From Actinomycetota bacterium (GTDB lineage Bacteria; Actinomycetota; Acidimicrobiia; Acidimicrobiales; Acidimicrobilacustridaceae): 35,828 nucleotides of DNA. A model generated the notes under the pieces. It saw only the letters and a program-made list of their open reading frames with translations. It ran no database searches and was not told the origin of the DNA. The DNA is taken from NCBI GenBank assembly GCA_005787345.1, contig SYBH01000062.1, positions 1 through 35,828 of the forward strand, in the 5' to 3' direction. Position 1 is the first letter of the stretch, and the number at the start of each line of letters is the position of its first letter. The translations under genes and the position numbers were made by a program. This document shows, in pieces, positions 7,002 to 14,035 of the stretch.

Positions 7002-7847
7002 TCAGTGACGAGATGTCAACTGCGCAGTGACATACACCGATTCTCCATCGGTTGACCACAACGCAACATCGAGAACGCCATCGGCAACTCGATATGCAAT
7101 CGTCAATGGCATCGCGGCGATAACAACTCCGTGATCAATCGCATCACGAAATTCCACTTCCGCACGTAGCGAACCCGCGGGATCGAGATCAATCAGTTCG
7201 CGCGCACGCACGCGCTCAAGGGTTTGCTCAACAACTTCCCATGCCACTGCGTTGTTCACATGATTCAGCACATCGAGATCGGTGACACGCGGCCACCACG
7301 GCATCGTGTGGACGTCGTCATCGCCCGGAATAACTGGTTCGTGTACTTGGCGCGCGGTGACCTCCCGACCGCCCGAAGGTTCGGTGTAGGTCGCAACGAA
7401 CTCTGCGGGCAATGTCTTTGGCCGACCGGTAACGGGGTCGAGATGCACCCACAACGTCACGGCTTCTACCGAGCCGCCAACTGCGCCAGCCATCGACACC
7501 CGCCGTTCGGCCCAGCGATTGCCCATCCCCGAACAGAACGTGGCCAGCGCAAGATCCTCACTGTTACGCGGGGCCTGATGCTGTTCGATCAATGTGCGGC
7601 GCACCACCCAAGCCCGAGCCTCGAGACTCCCAAGATCATCGGAATCATCGGTGGCGACGTCCTGCAGATAGCGGGCTACCGCATCGAGACGGAGGCGCCC
7701 GGTGGCATCGACATCACCCAATCGAACACGACGCTCGCGCCGGAAAACTCGACCCAAACTCGGAATGGGCAGCACCCGGCTCGCGCCGTTTTCGCGCTCG
7801 GTTCGCCGGGTCGAACCCTTCTTCCCCGTCGATTCCACATCTCCCAT
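7002..7847 (-). CDS. Acyl-ACP thioesterase (FatA/FatB-like, double hotdog)
   Basis: A 281-residue protein with two hotdog folds. The first covers about 35-150 (RRERRVRLGDVDATGRLRLDAVARYLQD, RTLIEQ). The second (about 170-281) has RVTDLDVLNHVNNAVAWEVVE, which matches the family catalytic D-x-N-x-H block. These enzymes release fatty acids from acyl carrier protein. The start is uncertain: ATG 7847 is chosen because a TAGCGT -10 box lies 8 bases upstream and because the longer in-frame N-terminus (to 8135) is arginine/glycine-rich and unlike the family. It is monocistronic and converges with mrp. Confidence 0.85.
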   Translation of the reverse strand: MGDVESTGKKGSTRRTERENGASRVLPIPSLGRVFRRERRVRLGDVDATGRLRLDAVARYLQDVATDDSDDLGSLEARAWVVRRTLIEQHQAPRNSEDLALATFCSGMGNRWAERRVSMAGAVGGSVEAVTLWVHLDPVTGRPKTLPAEFVATYTEPSGGREVTARQVHEPVIPGDDDVHTMPWWPRVTDLDVLNHVNNAVAWEVVEQTLERVRARELIDLDPAGSLRAEVEFRDAIDHGVVIAAMPLTIAYRVADGVLDVALWSTDGESVYVTAQLTSRH

Positions 7848-7921
7848 GACCAGCGACGCTAGCCCCCGATCCCTTGGCAGGAACGGGAACACGCCGATTT
7901 CCATTAATTCAGTTGACGCGG

Positions 7922-8062
7922 CTATCGCCGGCATGGTTCGGTGGTGTCCATGTTCACGTCTGCCACCACTTCGCGTACTTCGGCCATTCCGGCCTCCGTC
8001 GCGCCTGTGGCGTCGCGCGCCAACGTGACCATTTCCGCCACTTGGTATGCCACCGGGACCAA
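7922..8062 (-). CDS. Possible small protein upstream of the thioesterase gene
   Basis: A minus-strand frame of up to 46 codons, different from the thioesterase frame, with amino-acid composition like a real helical protein (alanine-, valine-, glutamate- and methionine-rich: AYQVAEMVTLARDATGATEA near its start). Possible starts are TTG 8062, GTG 8053 or ATG 8032; none has a good ribosome binding site. It ends with TAG at 7922, 75 bases before the thioesterase start. It overlaps the start of the plus-strand upstream ORF of the whiB leader, and both need not be real. Unrecognised. Confidence 0.28.
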   Translation of the reverse strand: MVPVAYQVAEMVTLARDATGATEAGMAEVREVVADVNMDTTEPCRR

Positions 8063-8109
8063 CGCTTTTACGACTTTCGGTCATAAGCACCCGTCCCGGC
8101 GATCTCTGA
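8047..8109 (+). CDS. Candidate leader peptide (upstream ORF) of whiB
   Basis: A 20-codon frame from ATG 8047 to TGA 8107-8109, rich in proline, leucine and arginine, placed just before two tandem hairpins. Its codons at 8095-8101 (CCCGGCG) are exactly complementary to the left arm of the terminator stem (8146-8152, CGCCGGG). A ribosome finishing this ORF would cover 8095-8109 and allow the terminator; a ribosome stalled earlier would leave it free to disrupt the terminator. No clear ribosome binding site precedes the ATG. Inferred by analogy with whiB7 leaders. Confidence 0.4.
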   Translation: MPPGPTLLRLSVISTRPGDL

Positions 8110-8113
8110 GCTG

Positions 8114-8131
8114 ACGCAGTAACGACTGCGT
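8114..8131 (+). other. Hairpin in the whiB leader
   Basis: A perfect 7-base-pair stem (8114-8120 with 8125-8131) with an AACG loop. It sits between the candidate leader ORF and the terminator, within the region that would be enclosed by the antiterminator pairing 8095-8101 with 8146-8152. Confidence 0.5.
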
Positions 8132-8142
8132 ACATGCACTGA

Positions 8143-8170
8143 GGCCGCCGGGTTCCCCCGGCGGCCTTTC
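8143..8170 (+). terminator. Intrinsic terminator/attenuator upstream of whiB
   Basis: A 10-base-pair G+C stem (8143-8152 with 8157-8166), TTCC loop and a T-rich tail (TTTCTT) on the plus strand only. There is no plus-strand gene upstream for more than 1 kb to which it could belong: mrp ends at 6985 and the region between is minus-strand. It therefore probably ends a short transcript that starts in the whiB leader, that is, an attenuator or a small RNA. Confidence 0.75.
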
Positions 8171-8186
8171 TTCATGTGCGGCCACG

Positions 8187-8262
8187 CCCCCTGTCCATCA
8201 ACCTCCATCCCTCTACCTCTGTCCAACAACCCTCCACCACCAACATCAACCCCATCTGCACT
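8187..8262 (+). promoter_or_regulatory. C-rich, G-poor leader segment (rut-like)
   Basis: About 75 bases between the terminator and the whiB start contain many C and only about three G. Such C-over-G bubbles are typical of Rho utilisation sites and of unstructured leaders. It could add Rho-dependent control to whiB. An in-frame start at 8174 would read through it as a proline/serine/threonine-rich extension, but the ribosome binding site at about 8277-8285 favours the start at 8291. Confidence 0.35.
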
Positions 8263-8290
8263 CCGGTGCACCCACGAAAGGAAAGAACCG

Positions 8291-8635
8291 ATGCTCGCCG
8301 AGACGCTCGACGACATCTCACCGGCCGTCAGGGCCGACGCCGCATGCAACGACCTCAACGCAACGTTGACCGGCGTCTATTTCTCTGAAGAGCTCCAGGA
8401 CATCGCCATGGCCAAGTCGATCTGTTCGACCTGTCCGGTGATCGTCGAATGTCTCGAAGGGGCCATTGAGCGCCACGAGCCATGGGGCGTGTGGGGTGGA
8501 CAAATGTTCATCAACGGAAAGATCCTCGCCACCAAGCGTCGCCGCGGCCGCCCGCCGAAGCTCGCTCGAGCCGAGGATGAGCTGCCCGACATTCCCGTGC
8601 CGGTGCACCTTCAGTCCTGGTTGCGCTCCGCCTAG
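8291..8635 (+). CDS. WhiB-family transcriptional regulator with AT-hook-like tail
   Basis: A 114-residue WhiB-like protein. The four cysteines for the [4Fe-4S] cluster are C19, C45, C48 and C54 (AAC, CSTC, C spacing as in the family), followed by the beta-turn GVWGG (66-70). The C-terminal part has KRRRGRPPK (82-90), an AT-hook-like motif comparable to that of WhiB7. WhiB proteins bind the primary sigma factor and redirect transcription. The ATG at 8291 follows AAGGAAAG at good spacing. The unusually long and structured leader (8047-8290) suggests attenuation control. Which WhiB class it belongs to cannot be fixed without a phylogeny; AT-hook-bearing WhiB proteins may be common in this class. 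Confidence 0.93.
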   Translation: MLAETLDDISPAVRADAACNDLNATLTGVYFSEELQDIAMAKSICSTCPVIVECLEGAIERHEPWGVWGGQMFINGKILATKRRRGRPPKLARAEDELPDIPVPVHLQSWLRSA

Positions 8636-8655
8636 CAACCACCTGCCTGCAGCCG

Positions 8656-8687
8656 GGTGGGATCGCCGCCATCAAGCCGATCCCACC
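8656..8687. repeat. Inverted repeat after whiB
   Basis: Perfect 10-base inverted repeat (8656-8665 with 8678-8687) with a 12-base loop, 20 bases after the whiB stop codon. No T run follows, so it may be an mRNA 3' stem or a weak terminator. Confidence 0.5.
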
Positions 8688-8739
8688 TGCCGCCTCGGAC
8701 AGTCGGACCTATCACCGAACCGGCTTCGCCGAGAGGTGA

Positions 8740-8769
8740 TTGGGAGTGGTGCGGGGGTCCAAGTACGGT
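8740..8769 (+). promoter_or_regulatory. Candidate promoter of tlpA-ccdA
   Basis: TTGGGA (8740-8745) and TACGGT (8764-8769) are 18 bases apart, giving a predicted start about 23 bases before the ATG at 8799. Confidence 0.42.
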
Positions 8770-8798
8770 CGGAACTGCCTCTCGCAGTCGGATCTCAT

Positions 8799-9413
8799 AT
8801 GGAACCCGCACCGCTTCCTCCCCAACCCCGATCGGCCATGCGCCGTTATCTCCCGCTCACTGTGGCGGGACTGATTGCCGTGGGTTTCGCAATTGCCCTC
8901 ATCATCTCGATCTCGGGCGGTTCATCGACGACATCATCCGATGTCACCAAGCTCGACCCCAATGCCACGCAACCGCCTGAGCTCGTCATCACGAACGACG
9001 TGGCCGGCACCAGGTTGCCGAACATCTCCTACGTCGCCTTCGATGGTTCGACCAAAGATCTCGCACCAAATGACAAACCACTACTCATCAACGTATGGTC
9101 CTCAACCTGCGTACCCTGCATAACGGAAATGCCAGCGCTCGAAAAGGTGTGGCAAGCCAACCGCAACGACATCGATGTTCTTGGTCTTGATTATCTGGAA
9201 CCTCCCGAACTCGGACAAGCGATGGCCGATCGCACAGGTGTTACTTATCCGCTTGGACGCGACGTCAACGGGTCGATTCTGCGCTCACTCGGTGGAATCG
9301 GACTTCCCTACACCGTCCTTGTGGCATCAAACGGAACCATTCTGGCCACACACTCCGGTGCGCTCACCGAAGCACAGTTCGCCGCACTCGTGAAGACCGC
9401 AACCGGTAACTGA
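8799..9413 (+). CDS. TlpA-like membrane-anchored thioredoxin
   Basis: A 204-residue thiol-disulfide oxidoreductase. An N-terminal anchor (about 16-38, YLPLTVAGLIAVGFAIALII) places the thioredoxin domain (about 65-204) outside the membrane. The active site is CVPC in WSSTCVPCITEMPAL, as in TlpA/ResA proteins that keep apocytochrome c cysteines reduced. The cis-proline region GIGLPYTVLVASNG is also visible. Start ATG 8799 is uncertain; ATG 8838, just before the anchor, is an alternative. The gene ends one base before ccdA, which supplies electrons to such thioredoxins, so the pair likely serves cytochrome c maturation, including the c domain of CtaC. Confidence 0.9.
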   Translation: MEPAPLPPQPRSAMRRYLPLTVAGLIAVGFAIALIISISGGSSTTSSDVTKLDPNATQPPELVITNDVAGTRLPNISYVAFDGSTKDLAPNDKPLLINVWSSTCVPCITEMPALEKVWQANRNDIDVLGLDYLEPPELGQAMADRTGVTYPLGRDVNGSILRSLGGIGLPYTVLVASNGTILATHSGALTEAQFAALVKTATGN

Positions 9414-9414
9414 T

Positions 9415-10275
9415 ATGAACTCAGCGATCGTTTACGCGTTTGGTGTTGGCATGGTCGCAACATTTAATCCGTGTGGCTTCGCGATGCTCCCGGCGTACTT
9501 GTCCTACTTCTTGGGACTCGAGAACGCGAGAGAAACCGAGAGCCGAGCCGACGCAACGGTGATGCGTGCACTCGCTGTTGGTGCCGCAATGACTGCAGGC
9601 TTTGTTGTCGTATTTGGAGTCCTTGGACTCGTCCTTGACCCGATTCTTTCTTCCATTATCGACAAATTGCCGTGGCTCACCATCGTGTTAGGCGTCGTGC
9701 TCGTGATTCTCGGCATTCGCTTGCTCATGGGTCGAGAAATCACCGTGAGTTTGCCAAAAGTTTCAAAAGGCCCCGAAGGGCGAGAGCTCGGATCGGTTTT
9801 CGTCTTCGGCATTTCCTATGCACTCGTATCTCTAAGCTGCACGTTGTCGTTGTTTATTGCTGCGATATCAACCGTGATCGATCAGCAGAACTTCTTTATT
9901 GGTCTTGGCGCATTCATCGCCTATGCACTTGGCATGGGGCTCGTGTTGATCGTTCTCACACTTGCCATCGCACTTGCTCGCCAAGGAGTCGTGAAGAAGA
10001 TGCGCGGCGTACTGCCCTACATCAACCGCATTTCAGGCGTGCTGCTCGTTCTCGCTGGTGTCTACGTGGCCTATTACGGCTGGTACGAACTGCGCGTGTT
10101 GAATGGCAACATCTCAGGCGGCGGCATTGCCGGTTGGATGTTCAATCTCAATGGCCGCATCACCCAATGGATCAACGAAGTTGGCCCCACCCGCATCGGT
10201 CTCATCCTCGGCCTTGTGATAGCGCTCGTTGTGTTCATCGCATTGCTCAGTAAGGCCCGGACCGCCGACAAGTAG
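9415..10275 (+). CDS. ccdA: CcdA-type cytochrome c biogenesis / thiol electron-transfer membrane protein
   Basis: A 286-residue integral membrane protein with at least six hydrophobic segments. It carries the family motif NPCGFAMLPAY near the N-terminus and a second conserved cysteine in SLSCTLSLF, the pair that relays electrons from cytoplasmic thioredoxin to an extracytoplasmic thioredoxin. The start overlaps the tlpA stop region (TGATATG), showing translational coupling. The C-terminal segment beyond residue 220 (GIAGWMFNLNGRITQWINEVG and a last helix) is longer than in minimal CcdA. The stop codon TAG is itself part of a -10 box for the next gene. Confidence 0.93.
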   Translation: MNSAIVYAFGVGMVATFNPCGFAMLPAYLSYFLGLENARETESRADATVMRALAVGAAMTAGFVVVFGVLGLVLDPILSSIIDKLPWLTIVLGVVLVILGIRLLMGREITVSLPKVSKGPEGRELGSVFVFGISYALVSLSCTLSLFIAAISTVIDQQNFFIGLGAFIAYALGMGLVLIVLTLAIALARQGVVKKMRGVLPYINRISGVLLVLAGVYVAYYGWYELRVLNGNISGGGIAGWMFNLNGRITQWINEVGPTRIGLILGLVIALVVFIALLSKARTADK

Positions 10276-10278
10276 CCT
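10273..10278 (+). promoter_or_regulatory. -10 box for leaderless oxidoreductase gene
   Basis: TAGCCT begins with the ccdA stop codon and ends 6 bases before the ATG at 10285. No ribosome binding site is visible, so a leaderless transcript is likely, although read-through from ccdA is also possible. Confidence 0.45.
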
Positions 10279-10284
10279 CGGAAC

Positions 10285-11217
10285 ATGGAACTTCGGATCT
10301 TCGTTGAACCCCAGCAGGGCGCGTCGTATCGCCAACAGCTCGCCGTCGCGCAACTCGCCGAGAGCCTCGGATTCGATGGCTTCTTCCGTTCCGATCATTA
10401 CCTGCGCATGGGCGCCGGCGATCCACTTCCTGGCCCCACCGATTCTTGGGTCACCCTCGGTGCCATCGCACGAGAGACAAGCACCATTCGTCTCGGCACA
10501 CTCGTCGCTTCGGCAACGTTCCGTTTGCCAGGTCAGTTGGCTGTTGCCGTCGCGCAGATCGACGACATGAGTAACGGTCGCATCGAACTTGGTCTCGGTG
10601 CCGGGTGGTTCGATGCTGAACACACCGCCTACGGCATTCCGTTCCCCACACTTGGGCAGCGCTTCGACATTCTCGAAGAGCAACTCGAAATCATCACCGG
10701 CATGTGGAACACACCGCTCGATTCGCAGTACTCATTCGAAGGGCAACACCACACCATCGTGGGCTCGCCCGCGATTCCCAAGCCGGTTCAACTTGGTGGC
10801 CCGCCCATCATCATGGGCGGCTACGGCCCCAAGCGCACACCTGCGTTGGCCGCAAAATACGCCAATGAATTCAACCTTCCATTCCCTCCCCTCGAGATCT
10901 ATCGCTCCTCATGCGACAACGTGCGCGCCGCGTGTGAAGCACGCGGCCGGGATCCCGAGTCGATGACCTACTCAGTCGCGCAGGTGCTGTGCGTTGGCTC
11001 GAACGACGCGGAAATTGCACGACGTGCGCAGAACATCGGTCGAGAAATCGACGAACTCATTCAGAACGGTGCTGCGGGTTCTCCCGCTCAGGTGATCGAC
11101 AAGATCGCGTCGTTTGCCGAAGCCGGCGCAACGCGCATGTATCTGCAGGTACTCGACATGGACGATCTCGACCACATTCACTTGTTGGCCGAAGAAGTGA
11201 TGAAGATTCTTCCCTAA
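10285..11217 (+). CDS. Luciferase-like monooxygenase, probable F420-dependent oxidoreductase
   Basis: A 310-residue TIM-barrel protein of the LLM superfamily. The N-terminal block LAESLGFDGFFRSDHYLRMG, the ARETSTIRLGTLV strand, DDMSNGRIELGLGAGWFDAEH and the GGPPIIMGGYGPKRTPALAAKYANEFN block are diagnostic. Actinobacterial members usually use coenzyme F420 rather than FMN. The substrate is unknown. The C-terminal YLQVLDMDDLDHIHLLAEEVM is typical of a subgroup annotated only as LLM oxidoreductase. It converges on pdxH with a 12-base gap. Confidence 0.9.
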   Translation: MELRIFVEPQQGASYRQQLAVAQLAESLGFDGFFRSDHYLRMGAGDPLPGPTDSWVTLGAIARETSTIRLGTLVASATFRLPGQLAVAVAQIDDMSNGRIELGLGAGWFDAEHTAYGIPFPTLGQRFDILEEQLEIITGMWNTPLDSQYSFEGQHHTIVGSPAIPKPVQLGGPPIIMGGYGPKRTPALAAKYANEFNLPFPPLEIYRSSCDNVRAACEARGRDPESMTYSVAQVLCVGSNDAEIARRAQNIGREIDELIQNGAAGSPAQVIDKIASFAEAGATRMYLQVLDMDDLDHIHLLAEEVMKILP

Positions 11218-11229
11218 GCAGTTTCGTGT

Positions 11230-11883
11230 TCAGGGGCTGAGTCGTTCGATACGCCATCCGGTTTGCTGCGACGCGTCGGCCATGTAGCGGAATCGATCAT
11301 GCAGTCGTGATTGTCGTCCTTGCCAGAACTCAATCTCGCTCGGCAGAACACGAAAGCCACCCCAATGGGGAGGACGAGGAACGTCTACGCCCTCAAAACG
11401 CTCATCGGTTTCTGCCCAGCGCGATTCAAGAACCGAACGGTCGGCCATCACTTCGCTCTGATGCGAGGCCCATGCACCGATCTGACTACCTCGTGGTCGG
11501 GTACTGAAGTACTCATCGCTTTCGGTCTCAGTGACTTTCTCAACAGTGCCGACTACGCGAACTTGTCGAGAAAGGATGTTCCAAGGGAAACAGATCGACG
11601 CCTGCGGATGATCAATGAGTTCGCGGCCTTTCTGACTCGTGTAGTTCGTGAAGAACACAAAGCCGTGGTCTAAACCCTTCAACAGCACATGTCGAGACGA
11701 TGGCATTCCGTCAGCACCGACACTCGAAAGCACCATGGCGTGAGGCTCATGGGTATTCACACTCTTGGCGAACTCAAACCATGCATCGAACTGCGCAAAT
11801 GGATCGTTCAGCAGATCGGCACGACGCAAACCTTTTTCCTGAAGTTGCGCACGTAAGACATCGAGTTCCGGGGCTGCGCTCAT
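11230..11883 (-). CDS. pdxH: Pyridoxamine/pyridoxine 5'-phosphate oxidase
   Basis: A 217-residue FMN enzyme that makes pyridoxal 5'-phosphate. Landmarks are SSRHVLLKGLDHGFVFFTNY (FMN and substrate site), SQKGRELIDHPQASICFPW, QVRVVGTVEKV, STRPRGSQIGAWAS and the C-terminal RLHDRFRY...GWRIERLSP. Length is normal. It is the last of four minus-strand genes (serS, two crcB, pdxH), 46 bases after the second fluoride-channel gene. A GGAG at about 17 bases before the ATG is far for a ribosome binding site. Confidence 0.97.
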   Translation of the reverse strand: MSAAPELDVLRAQLQEKGLRRADLLNDPFAQFDAWFEFAKSVNTHEPHAMVLSSVGADGMPSSRHVLLKGLDHGFVFFTNYTSQKGRELIDHPQASICFPWNILSRQVRVVGTVEKVTETESDEYFSTRPRGSQIGAWASHQSEVMADRSVLESRWAETDERFEGVDVPRPPHWGGFRVLPSEIEFWQGRQSRLHDRFRYMADASQQTGWRIERLSP

Positions 11884-11929
11884 TGGACCAGTTCACTCCA
11901 GGTTTCTTGTCCATACCAAGCCGAAGTCA

Positions 11930-12298
11930 TCAAAGGCGACCGAGAGCGATGCCGGCATAGGCAGCGAGACCACCGCCGAGCACCATCAGCGCCGCCCACT
12001 GCAGTGCCATCCGGTGGTTGCGATCATTCACAAGATCGACAAGTTCGGCGGCAAAGGTCGAAAACGTGGTGAACGCTCCACAGAATCCGGCAGCCACACC
12101 GAGCCGGAGGTTCTCGTCAAGTCTTTGCGTTGCGACAACTCCGACAACTATTCCCAGAACGAACGAACCAAGAATGTTGGCCACGAGAATGCCAATGGAG
12201 GGTCCCTTCGGGAACCAACGCCGAAGGCCAATGTCCACTGCGTGGCGACTCATCGCCCCAAAAGCACCAGCGAGTCCAACAACAAGCCATGCGGTCAT
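11930..12298 (-). CDS. crcB: Fluoride channel FluC/CrcB (second of a tandem pair)
   Basis: A 122-residue four-helix membrane protein. Conserved elements are GAFGAMSRH near the N-terminus, the asparagine in ANILGSFVLG and the phenylalanine-box segment GAFTTFSTFAAE. Fluc proteins are dual-topology dimers that export fluoride. Its ATG overlaps the stop of the preceding crcB by 4 bases (ATGA), so the two are translationally coupled and may form a heterodimer of opposite orientation, as proposed for tandem pairs. No fluoride riboswitch is seen upstream. Confidence 0.95.
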   Translation of the reverse strand: MTAWLVVGLAGAFGAMSRHAVDIGLRRWFPKGPSIGILVANILGSFVLGIVVGVVATQRLDENLRLGVAAGFCGAFTTFSTFAAELVDLVNDRNHRMALQWAALMVLGGGLAAYAGIALGRL

Positions 12299-12696
12299 GC
12301 CACAACCCCAAAACGAATGACCCGACGCGTGAAACGCATCGCCACCAACGCCATTACGACCCCGCCAACCACAGAGATAACAACATAGGCAAAGGCAGTG
12401 AGCGGTTCCGATTGCCGCAACAACTCGGCACTCTCAACCGTGAATGTTGAGAATGTCGTAAACGCGCCAAGGATTCCGGTTCCGAGAAACGAGTGCGTGA
12501 GCAACCGCGGCGGCTGTCGGTCGAGAAACAACACCAGCACCGCGCCAATGAGCGCAGAACCTGCGAGATTGATCGCAAGCGTTGTCGTTGGGAAGGTTCC
12601 TGATGCAACCGGGAACCACACTGACAATCGCCATCGCATCCACGAGCCCAGTACGCCGCCAACCGCGATGACAGCGAATCGACGAAGAAGGATCAC
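12295..12696 (-). CDS. crcB: Fluoride channel FluC/CrcB (first of a tandem pair)
   Basis: A 133-residue four-helix membrane protein with VGGVLGSWMRW, the asparagine in AINLAGSALIG and the phenylalanine box ILGAFTTFSTFTVE. It ends in a basic tail (RFTRRVIR). The start is GTG 12696, seven bases after the serS stop; no ribosome binding site is visible, so coupling to serS is likely. A much longer open frame upstream overlaps serS and is not coding. It pairs with the adjacent crcB. Confidence 0.92.
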   Translation of the reverse strand: MILLRRFAVIAVGGVLGSWMRWRLSVWFPVASGTFPTTTLAINLAGSALIGAVLVLFLDRQPPRLLTHSFLGTGILGAFTTFSTFTVESAELLRQSEPLTAFAYVVISVVGGVVMALVAMRFTRRVIRFGVVA

Positions 12697-12703
12697 GTGA
12701 TGA

Positions 12704-13996
12704 TCAGCCGATCGAGGCTGCGCCGCGCATGTATGGCTGCAGAATCTCAGGAATGCGCACGGTGCCATCGGACTGACGATGAGTTTCAACAACCGCAGCC
12801 CAAACACGCGGAACAGCAAGCGCAGAGCCATTGAGGGTGTGGGCAATCTCATTACCCTTGGCCCCTTCGACCTTGTAGCGAATGTTGGCGCGACGAGCCT
12901 GGTAATCGGTAAACCACGACACCGACGACACTTCAAGCCACTGATCGACACCCGGCGCATAGACCTCAATGTCAAAGGTGCGGGCTGAAGAGTTTCCGAT
13001 GTCGCCGGTGCAAAGATCGAGCACTCGATAGGTGAGCCCGAGTGCGCCGATAAGTCCTTCGGCACGAGCAAGAAGTTCCTCGTGTAACGCAGGCGCTTGT
13101 TCTGGAGTTGCGTAGGCAAGGATCTCGACCTTGTCGAACTCGTGCACGCGCAACAAGCCACGAGTGTCGCGGCCAGCTGAACCCGCTTCACGACGGAAGC
13201 ATGCGGTTTGTGCCATGAGACGCATCGGTAGATCGGCACCACGCAGAATTTCATCGCGAGCTAACGACGTAAGCGGAACTTCAGCAGTGGGGATTGCCCA
13301 AAGGTCATCGCGCTCGAGGTGATACGCGTCGTCGATGAACTTTGGAAGATGGCCGGTACTGATCATCGTGTCGGTCAACACAACCGTGGGCGGTCGAACC
13401 TCTTCAAACGCGTCGGCATTGCGATCAAGCGCAACCTGACACAACGCCCGAGACAGCGTGGCGCCCTGCCCACGGAACATAGTGAACATTGCGCCCGACA
13501 TTTTGACGGCACGTTCCAAATCAAGAATGCCGAGTTCGGTACCAATGTCCCAGTGGGGAACACGCTGGTGTTCGGCCCACGCAGCAGGATCGTCGCCAAC
13601 ACCTACGCGCTTCACTTCGACGTTGTCGGCTTCGCCCTTGCCATCGGGACAGTCAGGTGATGGAAGGTTCGGGATATGCAGCAGAAGATCGCGCATCTGA
13701 CCAGCGATCTCGTCGGCCGCTGCGGTCACTTCACGCTCGCGCTCGCCAAGAGCACGACTTTGTTCCTGCAACGCTTCGGCTCCGTCCACATCGCCGTCAC
13801 GACGTAATTGCCCGACCTCTTTGGATAGGCCGTTCACCTGCGCTCGAAGATCGTCCCGTTCGGCGGCGATCTGACGACTTTTTTCGTCGAGTTCGGCCAC
13901 CTGAGCGAGGTCGCGCAAAGCCCCTTCGTCACCACGGCGAGCAAGAGAGGCTCGAACAGCGTCGTAGTCGGAACGGATTCGGCGAACGTCGATCAC
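12704..13996 (-). CDS. serS: Seryl-tRNA synthetase
   Basis: A 430-residue class II synthetase that charges tRNA-Ser. The N-terminal long coiled-coil arm is visible (about 30-105, rich in E, R, Q: ELDEKSRQIAAERDDLRAQV). The catalytic core has LTSLARDEIL, the motif 2 region FRREAGSAGRDTRGLLRVHEFDKVE and motif 3 NGSALAVPRVWAAVVE. Start is GTG 13996, which gives the standard IDVRRIRSDYDAVR N-terminus; a TACGGT box lies 8 bases upstream. It heads a minus-strand operon with crcB-crcB-pdxH and is divergent from the ABC exporter across 39 bases. Confidence 0.97.
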   Translation of the reverse strand: MIDVRRIRSDYDAVRASLARRGDEGALRDLAQVAELDEKSRQIAAERDDLRAQVNGLSKEVGQLRRDGDVDGAEALQEQSRALGEREREVTAAADEIAGQMRDLLLHIPNLPSPDCPDGKGEADNVEVKRVGVGDDPAAWAEHQRVPHWDIGTELGILDLERAVKMSGAMFTMFRGQGATLSRALCQVALDRNADAFEEVRPPTVVLTDTMISTGHLPKFIDDAYHLERDDLWAIPTAEVPLTSLARDEILRGADLPMRLMAQTACFRREAGSAGRDTRGLLRVHEFDKVEILAYATPEQAPALHEELLARAEGLIGALGLTYRVLDLCTGDIGNSSARTFDIEVYAPGVDQWLEVSSVSWFTDYQARRANIRYKVEGAKGNEIAHTLNGSALAVPRVWAAVVETHRQSDGTVRIPEILQPYMRGAASIG

Positions 13997-14004
13997 GGTT
14001 CTGA

Positions 14005-14029
14005 ACCGTAGTCGTCGGCCCGGTAGCGT
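14005..14029. promoter_or_regulatory. Back-to-back -10 boxes of serS and the ABC exporter
   Basis: TACGGT on the minus strand (14010-14005, 8 bases before the serS GTG) and TAGCGT on the plus strand (14024-14029, 6 bases before the ABC GTG at 14036). Both genes lack ribosome binding sites. The two promoters must overlap within 39 bases, so their expression may be mutually exclusive. Confidence 0.5.
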
Positions 14030-14035
14030 CAGATC

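Noticed and set aside
7848-8135. N-terminal extension of the acyl-ACP thioesterase
   Set aside because: Arginine- and glycine-rich sequence unlike the family; another frame and the whiB leader explain the region better, and a promoter-like box lies at 7856-7861.
8656-8687. Inverted repeat as a standard terminator of whiB
   Set aside because: The stem is good but no T run follows on either strand, so it is kept only as an inverted repeat.
12697-13254. Extended reading frame upstream of the first crcB
   Set aside because: It is out of frame within serS and has no channel-like sequence before the GTG at 12696.
12697-14035. Fluoride riboswitch controlling the crcB pair
   Set aside because: No crcB-motif structure is visible before serS or between the genes; the gaps are too short.
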